DNA of 64,000 nucleotides from Exophiala sp. HKRS030 (taxonomy: Eukaryota > Ascomycota > Eurotiomycetes > Chaetothyriales > Herpotrichiellaceae). The translations under genes were made by a program, and so were the position numbers. The stretch spans positions 3,224,001 through 3,288,000 of the forward strand of contig JAHWDD010000008.1 of assembly GCA_023897205.1 (NCBI GenBank). Direction: 5' to 3'. Shown piece by piece: positions 55,065-64,000 of this stretch; position 1 is the stretch's first letter; every line of letters begins with the position of its first letter. The notes under the pieces were generated by a model. The model was not told the origin of the DNA. It saw only the letters and a list, made by a program, of their open reading frames with translations, and did not search any database.

Positions 55065-55892
55065 ATGGAAGACAACCAAATCACGCCGCATATGGAATCA
55101 ATCTACCACAAATTGATACGGGGCAGTCATATCCTACACTATCACAATGTTTTGGACGCGTTCGGCCATCTCTCGTGCAGGCATCCCAGCAGTCCAGAAA
55201 GATTCATCATGTCACGGAACATGGCTCCTGGAACTGTATCCTCTGCAAGTGACCTAGTCGAATACTTGGTCGAGAGTGCGGAGGCTGTTGACCCCAGTGC
55301 TCCTCGGGGCTTCTTGGAGCGGTACATCCACAGCGAGATATACAAAAGGTACCCCGAAGTCCAGAGTGTAATCCATAGTCACTCGGAGGCAGTCGTACCG
55401 TTCAGTATCAATGGAGTTCCCATGAAGCCGTGCTATCACATGGCGGGCTTTCTTGGATCTGGTGCACCTGTCTGGGATATTGCCGACTCCTACGGTACCA
55501 ACGATACCAGAGACATGCTAATATGCAACAATTCCTTGGGAAGTTCCCTAGCAGGGTCTTTCTGTAACTCCGATCAAGCGCAAACTGGGACTTTTCCCAC
55601 TAATAGAGTCGTTCTGATGAGAGGGCATGGATTCACAGCATTGGCAGAAAGTATCGAGGCTTGCGTGATGACTGCGATCTACACACAAAAGAATGCCATG
55701 ATTCAGACCACAGCAATAATCACACATGCCATGTACAATTCAGGAGACTCGAATGCTTGGCCGATATATCTTACCAAGGACGAAGCGAGAGACGCAACCC
55801 ATACAAATTCGGGAGCAGTCCACCGGCCTTGGGATCTGTGGTGTAGAGAAGTCGAGGCGTGTTCTTTGTATCGGCACGACCCTCGAGACTAG
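55065..55892 (+). CDS. Class II aldolase/adducin-family protein
   Basis: Intronless 275-residue protein of the fuculose-phosphate aldolase/adducin head superfamily. The metal-binding SVIHSHSEAVVPFS (His pair at about residues 104-106) and VVLMRGHGFTAL (His about 188) are present. LHYHNVLDAFGHLSCRHP matches the N-terminal G-H-x-S region, and FLERYIHSEIYKRYP leads into the His pair. Fungal members act in sugar or small hydroxy-acid metabolism, and related bacterial proteins decarboxylate hydroxylated aromatic acids. The surrounding group (bicupin, TAXI-like protein and dehydrogenases) makes a role in aromatic or sugar-acid breakdown plausible. There is no signal peptide. Confidence 0.88.
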   Translation: MEDNQITPHMESIYHKLIRGSHILHYHNVLDAFGHLSCRHPSSPERFIMSRNMAPGTVSSASDLVEYLVESAEAVDPSAPRGFLERYIHSEIYKRYPEVQSVIHSHSEAVVPFSINGVPMKPCYHMAGFLGSGAPVWDIADSYGTNDTRDMLICNNSLGSSLAGSFCNSDQAQTGTFPTNRVVLMRGHGFTALAESIEACVMTAIYTQKNAMIQTTAIITHAMYNSGDSNAWPIYLTKDEARDATHTNSGAVHRPWDLWCREVEACSLYRHDPRD

Positions 55893-56244
55893 GTAGTAGG
55901 TGGAAATATACAAAACCTATTGCCCTTACCATTGGCGCTCATTGTCTTTGCGATTGAGGCTCAGACAAGCTGGTCGTGTTATCTGCCTTCATGTTTCTCG
56001 ATCGCAGTTCGGTCCTAATGCAAGATACAAATGCTCATTGCGGTCGAAAAATGAAGTTATGGCGATCAATGATGCTCATCAGTATTGTCGGAGTGTCTAG
56101 ACTAATAAATACTTAGTGAAGTGGCTCAATCAATGGGATTTATCTTACTCATCAAACCAGACTGCGCCTCAATGTTCATTAAGGGTTTAGTGCAGAATCC
56201 GCAGCGCACGTGCTGCCCGGGGCGCTCCGGTATAGTACATATGT

Positions 56245-56270
56245 CTCCAGCCCTCTCACTCAGGCTGGAG
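56245..56270. repeat. 8-bp inverted repeat (CTCCAGCC / GGCTGGAG)
   Basis: A perfect 8-bp stem with a 10-bp loop, able to form a hairpin. It is about 20 bp after a GC-rich patch. Its role is unknown; it may be part of a decayed element. Confidence 0.6.
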
Positions 56271-56421
56271 GCTGACACTAGATATTGGATCGTGAGCTAG
56301 TTTCAGTTTATTGGGTAGCGATGCATTTGAATCACTTAAGGCGTCGATCTATCGATAAGTGGCGATGAAAAAACAGAGCTAAATCCTGATAGTACAAATA
56401 TAGCGTAGGATGCTAAAATAA

Positions 56422-56497
56422 GCTGGACCAATAGGATGCTAACGCTAGTGATTATTACCCAATAAACATCATTATTAGTCGTACTAGCGGGTCCAGC
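56422..56497. repeat. Imperfect inverted repeat, possible MITE remnant
   Basis: Ends GCTGGACC (56422-56429) and GGTCCAGC (56490-56497) are perfect inverted copies. Inside, CGCTAGT (56443-56449) pairs with ACTAGCG (56483-56489). The stem is offset by a 13-bp insertion in the left arm. The AT-rich centre and small size suit a short terminal-inverted-repeat element, but no target-site duplication was confirmed. Confidence 0.45.
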
Positions 56498-56904
56498 CCG
56501 TAAAGTCTCTCAAGAAACGTTCTTCTCCCTCGTCTTCCTTACTCTTCTTCCCTCTAGTGAAGCGAGGTCTCGTCCATTGAGGCTGCAAAGCTGACCACCA
56601 TATCGCCTGCTGGTGGGCTGGGCAACAGGAAGAAAATAGAATGGCGACAGAGCAGGCTTTTCTTGAAAATGTTTTTCTTCCCCATGTTTTGCGACTTGTT
56701 GTCACACCTGTACACACTGAAACGGTTGATCAAACCAACGTTTGACATTTTAAGGCTTGCGAATTGCTTTTATCTTTTGAATGCGAACTTGAACATTGAG
56801 TTAGCATCATTGTCGTACTCTGGATACCTTCTAGTCCCTCTCCATCCAATACGAAGTAGCTCTCGGGCAATTTCTCGGCTGGTCGCAACACATCCACGGG
56901 AGCC

Positions 56905-57699
56905 ATGGCGCTCACTCACGACTACAATCCCCTCAGTGGAAGCGAGGACACCAAAGACGAGATTGACAGCAACAGCAGGCCGCCCGTGAGCATAGCATGG
57001 TCCAAATATATTCTATACATGCTGCTCGTGGCATGCGCTGGTTTTGGTGCAGCGTTTGGCACGGTTTTCGCCTTATCTTTACTTAGACCGGGGACGAGCG
57101 ACACGACTGCATCTCCCGCCGCTACTACCACTTCTCTGTCCGCAGACACTGTACTGCCCACTGCCTCCGTCGAGCATCTGGCCGGCCAGGCCGATGAGAC
57201 CAACCCGTTGGCGGGCAAAGTCCTCGATTGCGGATACTCTCCCACAGAAGCGCGGGCCAAGGGCTGCGTATACGATGTCATGATGCAGGATTGGGTCCCA
57301 GAACCGTGTTATGACAGCCTGTTGACAGAAAGATACCTTGCCAGAGGAAATTATACTTGGTATGCGGACATGAATGGGAATGTCATGCCGGACGAAGAAA
57401 TGCGCAAGGGTGAACACAGCGCAGCATGGATGTCGGGAGATTACCACAAAGATCACTGTATCTTTTCTTGGGAAAAGCTCATCCGAGCAATGCGAAACAA
57501 CTGGCCCATTAGCCAGGAGTTGGTGTCCTACGACCATGTCCTGCACTGTCAGCATCAGACTTTGGGGGAGGATGGCCATACTCACAAGCGCGACGGAGGT
57601 ATTGGCGTCATGGCACCAACCAATTATGCCAAATGTGCACTCTACAGTACATGGAAAACGGATTTCATCCCAGATAAACATGCCGCAGACACTAAATAA
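56905..57699 (+). CDS. Type II single-pass membrane protein of unknown function
   Basis: Intronless 264-residue protein. A polar 30-residue N-terminus is followed by one TM helix (about residues 32-60, YILYMLLVACAGFGAAFGTV), a Thr/Ala linker, and a luminal or extracellular domain. The domain begins VLDCGYSPTEARAKGCVYDV, a start shared by a family of fungal membrane proteins I have seen described only as hypothetical. Later MMQDWVPEPCYD, KDHCIFSWEKL and HVLHCQHQ give paired Cys and His that could bind metal or form disulfides. It has a general likeness to UstYa-type proteins (TM plus His/Cys motifs), but the HxxHC signature of that family is not present. Function unknown. Confidence 0.8.
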   Translation: MALTHDYNPLSGSEDTKDEIDSNSRPPVSIAWSKYILYMLLVACAGFGAAFGTVFALSLLRPGTSDTTASPAATTTSLSADTVLPTASVEHLAGQADETNPLAGKVLDCGYSPTEARAKGCVYDVMMQDWVPEPCYDSLLTERYLARGNYTWYADMNGNVMPDEEMRKGEHSAAWMSGDYHKDHCIFSWEKLIRAMRNNWPISQELVSYDHVLHCQHQTLGEDGHTHKRDGGIGVMAPTNYAKCALYSTWKTDFIPDKHAADTK

Positions 57700-58710
57700 G
57701 AATTAATAATCGACTTTATGCTAATGAGAAAAGACAACATTGGACCTCACACTCAAGAAGATCAAGGAAGGCGTGTAGATTCTCCTTGCGCGTCTGCTGA
57801 CTTTGTTGCCGTCAAATATCCGTTCCATAACCAGGGACATCTACCCTCGCAGGTTCCGCTCAGCAAATTTCCTGGACAATCCTTGGCTCCTTGGGTTAAT
57901 CTCTGGAGACTCAATCAATTGTGTGGGCTCATCGAATGCCCGAGAGCATGCCGGAACTCCTTCAACACTATGGCCTTATCGTGAGGTTTTGTCTGAGCGA
58001 CCCGACTTTCTGCTCCGTCCCAACTTTTTCGGTATGAAGAATGAGGAACGAAATGAACAAAAACTTGCTTGAATTGTTCAGTCATCTTCGAGCACCTTTC
58101 GAATGTACCCGTTCAGAGTTCTTGGCTTTGTCCCTGGAAAGCATCCGTCGCCTTTGTCCTATGCCTCCGACAGAACGATCGCCATCCCTCACACTCTGTG
58201 GGATCAGAAACTCATCATCCCTGGTTGCTATGTACACAGTGTTCTAAGATGTTGATGTCCGAGTTTAGCCTATTCTCAAGAAACTCGTCCTACATTGGGG
58301 AACTTCGGTAATCTTGTTCGAAGTCCAGATTCCTGTACCGCTTGTTGGGCCCTTGAATGCTTCAAAGTCCATGCTCAGCTACACTTTTAAGTGAGATTCA
58401 TAGAAAAAAAATTGGTTTGATTGGAGGTTTAATGAAAATAGAAATAATTGGCCCACCAAGAAAAGTTGTTTGAAGAAATGAAAAAATCCTTCAAGCCGCC
58501 GTCAGTTAAAATGCTATATCTAAACGCTCATTCAGATATGCTCCCCATAGAAAAGTTACATAAATTTGTCGCCCGCAGTAAGACGCTCTCCCCAGCGACG
58601 AAAATCTGCTCTGCCAGGAGCCTTGTTCCCCTTTTCTCTTTTAGAGTCATCATGGTATGCAGCGATCAGGCTTTGGTAAGAACCGCCACAACCTGTGAAA
58701 TTTCACTACC
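57700..58710. other. Intergenic, possible decayed coding fragments
   Basis: About 1 kb. Frames at 57803-58072 and 58041-58311 read somewhat protein-like, but no start, splice pattern or family could be assigned. A poly-A/T rich stretch lies at 58400-58450. Confidence 0.3.
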
Positions 58711-61630
58711 TTAAGGCTGAATCTTGGTACCGCTATTATAGTCAGGGCCGTCGTAAAAGGTGTTGTGAAATAGGCCGCTCGCTATTTGGTAACATTGGAG
58801 TTGCGGTGATCCGTAAACCAAGAAGCCAAGGCAGTCGTTGTTTTGCCCACATAATTCTGCACACGAAGCATAATCGGCAATATTGGTAATACTTGAATAG
58901 CCGCCGGCCCCAGCATTCCAATCCTGGCCGCAGAGGCGATTGAACTGTGCGCCCGAGCTGGTCGTGAAGGGGTCGGTTTGGTCAGCACAAGTTCCTGTTA
59001 TAGGAGAAAGCTTGCGACCGAGATCGAACCCAGCGTTACCTTGCACCCCGTTGCTGTCGGCGTATAATGTACAAGTTTGTATGGTTGTGGGGTCTGGATT
59101 GAAAGGCGGGTCGGCAGGAAGCTCTGTGAACTGGTACTGGGCGTATTGGCAGCTTGGGACATTGGCACATGACTCCATGCAGTCGGCAAAGGAGGCACTA
59201 TTCTGAACAGATCCAATTTGGGTGTCACCAGTTTGAGTGTTGCATTCAAGCTCGAACTTGTCGTTATTGGCTGCTGTATAAGGACTCGATATGGCTGTAT
59301 AAGTTGGAGAACTATTGGCGCTGGTAGTAGTAGTGGTGCTGGTCGTCGTGCTGGTTGTCGTGCTGGTTGTAGTTGTTGTCGACGTAGAAGTTGTAGTTGT
59401 GATTGTCATAGAAGTGGTCGTGGTGGTTGTGGACCCCATCGTTGAGGTGGTAGTGGTGGCAGGGCGAGAGATCAACATAACAGCCGTGTCGTACATTTTG
59501 GGGACTGCTCCGCCGTTTGAAGAGTCTTTCAGGTAACAGTGGCCCTCTTGTGATAGGTTGACCACGCCAGCAGCAGTTTGGTCAAACACAGCGGCGACAC
59601 AAGCCGCATTATTATCACACATCGTTAGACATGCGTCGAAGTTCGCCACCACCGCATTGTTAAGGTCTCCACTAGCAATGTCCATATTATAGGCTTCTTG
59701 GTACCGACTTCCTTATAGACTAGTGTAGACGGATTGATCCACACATGATGTAGGCCCTGGAGTCGCAGTGGTGGTAGTGGTGGTGGTGGATGATGATGAT
59801 GTTATGGCTGGCCCTGACATAACGGAAGCAAATTCATAACCCGTTTCAGAGAAGATAGGTTCACCGACTGACGCTGCAAGATTGCAATTGCCATTGTCCA
59901 ACACCATAAATTCACAGCTATCTGTGGTAGAGTATGCATCCACACAAGCCTCAAATGACATTGGTCCCAGCTGAGCAACGAACTGAGTAATTGATTGAGG
60001 GCGTTGACCATAAGAAAGTGAAAAAGTTGCACCGTTGGGGGCAGTAAATGGATTGGTCAAAGCTTCACATGAGCGCGTGGGCGCTGAAGATATTGTGATT
60101 AAAGAGACAGTGCTTGAAGTCATGCTGGTTGAAGACATACTCATTATTGTTGTAGGCGGAGGTGTAGTTACGATCCTGAACCAGACGTTCCAGTAAGAGC
60201 TGGATGATTGCGCATCTTCGTTAGTCGTTGTCTTGAGGTTACAGCCGTTAAATTCGGGCCCGATTGGTGTAGTCCACCCAGCGCACCCAGTTAAGCCGTT
60301 ACACACGGTAGCACACTCTTTATAGCTCTCTGTCTGTGCCGGTCCAAGGTCGTTACCTTGAACGTCTACATCCGGGCAGATGTAGTAGTCATAAGCTCCA
60401 CTAGTGAATTGGAATTCGGTATCATCGTAATATCCGGCTATCGAGGTAGATGTTGGGGCGGTGGACGATGTCGTCATCATAGAATATATGGTGCTGGAGC
60501 TTGTTATAGAGGCTGCCGTTGTGATCGACATGGTGCTTATTAGCGTCGATTGACTGGTCGTAGTCTCCGAGACAGTAGAAGCCTGTGTTGATGTGGTGGA
60601 CTTAGCTGAACTGCTCTCCTCAGATGAAGTTGTGGTCTCTCCGGACGAAGTCATTTGGCTCGAGGCAGCTATGCTTGTCTCGCTTGATGTGGTGATCTCC
60701 CCGGTTATTGTTAATGTACTTAGGCTACCGGTGGTTGTCTTCATTGACGATGTACCTGTAGCTAAACTTGTCACTAAGCTTGTGGTCTGTGAGGTCGACG
60801 ACATCGTGGTGGATGAAGAGGTTGATACCGATGGAGGAGCTAGAGTTCTGTCAGCATTTGGCGCCCGAGACGAATAATCGAAGAACATACCTTGTTGCAC
60901 TAGATTAATGGGCTGTGCACAGGTGGTCTGGTCGATGACCACGTAAATAGTGCTCCCATAGAGGCAGAAACCTCCTGCACCCTGAACCTGGCCGACCCCA
61001 GCAGGGAAGGTCCAATACTTGAACCTAACCGGTGGGTTGGCAGACTTGATGAGCGGTGTATCTGTCAAATCACTGTTACTTCCCACTAGCTCGTTGTCCG
61101 TGACCAGGAAATCCCCATATAGATAAAAGATCGACGCCGAGGATTTTGTATCAGTCAAACCGGCTTGATCACTATCTTCGAAGGTGACATAGCCCTGTGT
61201 TTCTGCCCTTCGACGTTTTGTTGAAGTGGTCGCAGTAACCTGCATAATAAACCCTGAAGGGAATGGGATCGATGTAGAAGAAGAGGCTGTCGCGGTTGAG
61301 CTTTCACTGCTGGATGCAGAGCTTGTAATAGTGGAAGCAGCCGAGGTGGTGCTGGATGAAGACAATTAACTTGTTGAGGTAGCCTGCGATGACGATGCTT
61401 GTGAGGTCGAGGTAACAGTGGAAGATTCTGAGGTAGGCACTGAGGTGCTGACTAGAGAAGATGTCTGTGAACTCGAGGTGGACATACCAGAAGAAGTCGG
61501 TAAGCTGGAAGTCGAAACTTGGGAAGAAGTTGATAGTTCTGAAGAGGTCGACGGTATAGAGGATGTCGCTATTCCGGAGGAGGACGAGCTGGAAGTAGAA
61601 GAACCAGGAGTCGACACAGCCAAGGATGTT

Positions 61631-61702
61631 GAGATAAGGGAAGATGTCGAGACAAGGGAAGATGTCGAGACAAGGGAAGATGTCGAGACAGGGGAAGATG
61701 TT
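61631..61702 (-). repeat. 18-bp minisatellite, four copies
   Basis: Four head-to-tail copies of the unit GAGACAAGGGAAGATGTC (plus-strand reading), the outer two each slightly changed. On the coding (minus) strand each copy encodes six residues of a Ser/Thr/Leu/Val repeat in the linker of the adhesin-like gene. Near-identity implies recent slippage. Confidence 0.85.
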
Positions 61703-62335
61703 AAAATAGTCGAGGACGATGATCCCGAGGTACTCCCAGTTGAATAACTTGATATAACGCTGGTAGATGTAATGGATATAGTCGTTAGGGATGACGACGG
61801 AGTGGCTGACGACGATCTAGATGATTGAGAGCTAGTGGCTGAGGCTGTGACCGTAGACGAAGTTCCGCTGCTTGTTGTAGTAGCCGATGAGGTCGTAGAA
61901 CTTGATCCTGTATCCAAAACAAGGTAAATTGGATTTTGGCAGCTGCCGGGCTCGACATATGCCGCAACAAAGTTACTAAATGAACAAAAGCCAGCCGAAC
62001 CTCTAAGCTGGGCCAACTTTCCGATAAAGAACCAAGTTTGTAAGCCAACAGGCATGTCTGTGAATAGCTTGACCGCGGAGATTGAATTATCCGAAATGGT
62101 ACCTAGATATTGGTTATTCGAGACGAACGTATCGTTGTTAGCTCTGAATATTAATGCTGCTGAGTCTGAGCCCTTCATAATGACACTAGTGTTGCCGTTG
62201 TCGAAAGCGAGGTAGTGTTGAACTGTATGCTGCCTTCGAACTAAACTAGTCGGTGTTGCTTGGATAAGAAGCCTGAATCCGGCGCCAGTGGTGGTAACTT
62301 GGCCTACTGTGCTGGATGAAGAACTGCTAGACAAG

Positions 62336-62455
62336 CTGCTGGACGAAGCACTACTTGCTGAGGAGCTACTGGAGGAGGCGCTGCTTGCCGAGAAACTGCT
62401 GGATGAGGCACTGCTTGCTGAGGAACTGCTGGATGAGGCACTGCTTGCTGAAGAG
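62336..62455 (-). repeat. 30-bp minisatellite encoding 10-residue Ser/Ala repeat
   Basis: Four 30-bp units at 62336-62365, 62366-62395, 62396-62425 and 62426-62455. The last two differ at two positions. They encode a ten-residue Ser/Ala repeat (SSASSASSSS pattern) in the stalk of the adhesin-like gene. Such repeats commonly vary in number between strains. Confidence 0.85.
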
Positions 62456-63686
62456 CTGCTGCTAGAACTGGAAGCCTGGATGCTGGTGGGGTTGTTAGAG
62501 CTCATTGACGTAATGGTTGAGCTGATGCTTGTGCTAAGGCTGGTAGTCACAATAGAGCTGGACAAGGTTCCTTATAGTGGGTTAGCTCAATGGCTTCGGG
62601 AATGATCGTTAATTGTCAGCTAGGCTCACCTGAAGACGTGGACCATGGTTTACTGGTAGATGTTACAGATTCAATCGGCGGTTTTGTTTGTGTCCAGTCT
62701 GCCCAGGTCGCTGGAGGTTTACTAGTGCTGGTAGGTCCATTAGGGAAGATAAAAGGTGGAACAACATAGATAATAACTTTAGTGATGATAATGTCAAACT
62801 TAATTATCATGGGTTGAGCGCATTTCCGAGTAACGGTGGCAGTCCAGTCTCGGCCTGGGAAAACTGCAGTTGTAGCAGCGTTAGTGCTAACAACAACACT
62901 ACCACCCTAAGTATGGGTGACCGTCTGAGGTGGGACATAAATAGTAGTTGGAGGTGCTCTTTGTGGGAATTCGAAGACATAAACACTAGCAGAAGGGACT
63001 GATGTATGCTTTGAGTATACTGCAGATGCAGTGTTGGAGAAAATGGCCTTTGGGTTGTAGACCTAGACTTTATCAAATTCGCGGCATATCGTTGGCTTGT
63101 TGGCGGTCTGCTGACACTTGATGACGTCGAGGTTCTGGAGCTTCTGTCCATGAGGCCCATTGCACTTATCGTAAAGGCCGCTACCTCCATAACCAGGGAT
63201 GGCAAGAGGACCCAATTGGTTGTACGGTGCATTCCACTCTTTCATTACCGTTGTGTATGCAGAGACGGTAGTTACGTGGGTGAAACGTCTCTTCCACTTT
63301 GTTGTGACGGTAGAAGTAACATATGTATTGGTGATGGTACTGGAAGCTCGCGAGACCAGAACGTTTTGATCCGTTTTGGTAATGGTAGAGACAGTAGATG
63401 AGGGCAATGCATATGGACAAGGAATGACGGTAGAAACGAAGTCCCATATTGAATACGAGTATTGGGTCCAGCATTTAGTCTTGATGCAGATCTAGTCCTA
63501 AGGCGAACAGGTGGACACCGGCTGATACTAAGTGGTGACTGTGATGGGAGTTGGTGTCTTCCATTGGTTAGGAGAAGGACAAGGAGTGATTGTGGTGAGT
63601 GTGCTCGTTGTGGGCTGTCCCCATGCGTCCGCAAGAGCTGCGCCAAAGCTCCCTGCAAGGAGCAATCCCGTGATGGGATTAAACAT

Positions 63687-64000
63687 GATGCAAAAGAATG
63701 ACTGGGGTCGGATAGGGTGCAAAAATAACAAAAAAAGAGCGACTGAGGAGAGAACTTGACTGCTGTGCTATTATCTGCTCCTTTATACAAGACAGTACCT
63801 GTGAAAACGGTCCCAAATGATCCCAAAACAAACTTCAGTTATACGCTGACATGATAGGCGTGATCATGATTGCGATTCTATAATAATCAATCATTTCTCA
63901 ACTCGTCTAGGGGCAAACAAGGTTAGCTCCACCGCAATACATTAAGAATGAGTGATATAGTAAATTTATTGTTGGTGCAAGACAGGCCAATTGAGTGGGC
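63687..64000. other. Promoter side of the adhesin-like gene, right edge
   Basis: About 310 bp. An in-frame Met 45 nt upstream of the chosen start (63731) is possible. No other gene is seen before the window ends. Confidence 0.35.

Larger units (their letters stand above)
55893..56904. other. Intergenic with inverted repeats
   Basis: About 1 kb, AT-rich between 56100 and 56470. It holds a hairpin-capable 8-bp inverted repeat at 56245-56270 and a second imperfect inverted repeat at 56422-56497. No gene is supported; minus-strand open frames at 56484-56748 are unlikely. Confidence 0.45.
58711..63686 (-). pseudogene. Secreted Ser/Thr-rich adhesin-like gene with seven in-frame stops
   Basis: One reading frame runs 63686-62630, then, after a 59-bp intron, 62570-58711. 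It starts with a signal peptide (FNPITGLLLAGSFGAALADA), followed by a Cys-rich domain (YQPVSTC, KTKCWTQY, IPGYGGSG). Next come Ser repeats, two copies of a roughly 110-residue domain (near 62280-61930 and 61260-60890) joined by Ser/Thr linkers, then about five apple/PAN-like Cys modules. The frame is broken by TAG at 63528-63530, 63498-63500, 63492-63494, 63063-63065 and 62907-62909, and by TAA at 61366-61368 and 59713-59715. Similarity continues across each. Each stop is one transition from CAG, CAA or TGG, the change expected from repeat-induced point mutation. Readthrough or separate smaller genes are less likely alternatives. Confidence 0.7.

Noticed and set aside
57803..58311. Open frames in the 57.7-58.7 kb spacer as a gene
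   Set aside because: Some protein-like composition but no start, splice pattern or family could be built.
62336..62455. CRISPR-like array
   Set aside because: Contiguous 30-bp units with no spacers, coding for Ser/Ala repeats in a fungal gene.
61366..62565. Treating the Ser-rich frames as separate genes
   Set aside because: They share one frame with upstream and downstream segments, separated only by single stop codons, and lack their own starts or signal peptides.

Overview
The window is nuclear DNA of a filamentous ascomycete (Pezizomycotina). The grounds are short introns of about 44-71 bp with CTAAC/CTGAC-like branch sites, fungus-specific Zn2Cys6 regulators, microsomal P450s, DHA1 and TRI12-type MFS pumps, an HMT1-type ABC transporter and a GPI-anchored S41-like protease. 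The class cannot be fixed from sequence alone; the density of catabolic genes would suit a metabolically versatile saprobe or black-yeast-like fungus, but that is a guess. I rebuilt 27 protein-coding genes by reading through splice sites, plus two broken ones. No rRNA, tRNA, CRISPR array or intact transposon was seen.

Layout. 0.5-5 kb: a molybdenum sulfite-oxidase-type enzyme followed by a catalase, a sensible pair because sulfite oxidation to oxygen yields peroxide. 5.5-6 kb: a small DUF4267-like membrane protein. 6.6-31.4 kb: a dense accessory block with a phenol-hydroxylase-type FAD monooxygenase, a TRI12-type MFS pump, two P450s, an ACMSD/resorcylate-decarboxylase-type amidohydrolase, a ketosteroid-dehydrogenase-like flavoprotein, a regulator with two C2H2 fingers and one Zn2Cys6 cluster, a class III CoA-transferase divergent from an AtuA-like (DUF1446) protein, a YtcJ-type amidohydrolase and a second MFS carrier. 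This looks like a catabolic or detoxification cluster (oxygenate, dehydrogenate, decarboxylate, activate to CoA, hydrate). 32-36 kb: a second Zn2Cys6 regulator and an HMT1-like ABC half transporter. 37-39.6 kb: a secreted, GPI-anchored S41-family protease. 39.6-42.4 kb: gene-poor DNA with a possible decayed sugar-transporter fragment. 42.4-45.2 kb: an unknown protein divergent from an FHA-kinase with DLD in place of DFG.

45.7-56 kb is a second metabolic group: a third Zn2Cys6 regulator, two SDRs, an MDR alcohol dehydrogenase without the usual catalytic Cys, an orphan TAXI-type periplasmic-binding-fold protein with no signal peptide, a homogentisate-dioxygenase-like bicupin and a class II aldolase-like protein. 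The divergent SDR promoter carries three 10-bp-phased CGG repeats. 56.9-57.7 kb encodes a type II membrane protein of unknown function.

58.7-63.7 kb is the most striking locus: one long adhesin-like reading frame (signal peptide, Cys-rich head, Ser/Thr linkers, a duplicated domain, about five apple/PAN-like modules) with a single intron. It is interrupted by seven in-frame stops, five TAG and two TAA, each one CpA-to-TpA type transition from CAG, CAA or TGG. That is the pattern expected from repeat-induced point mutation.
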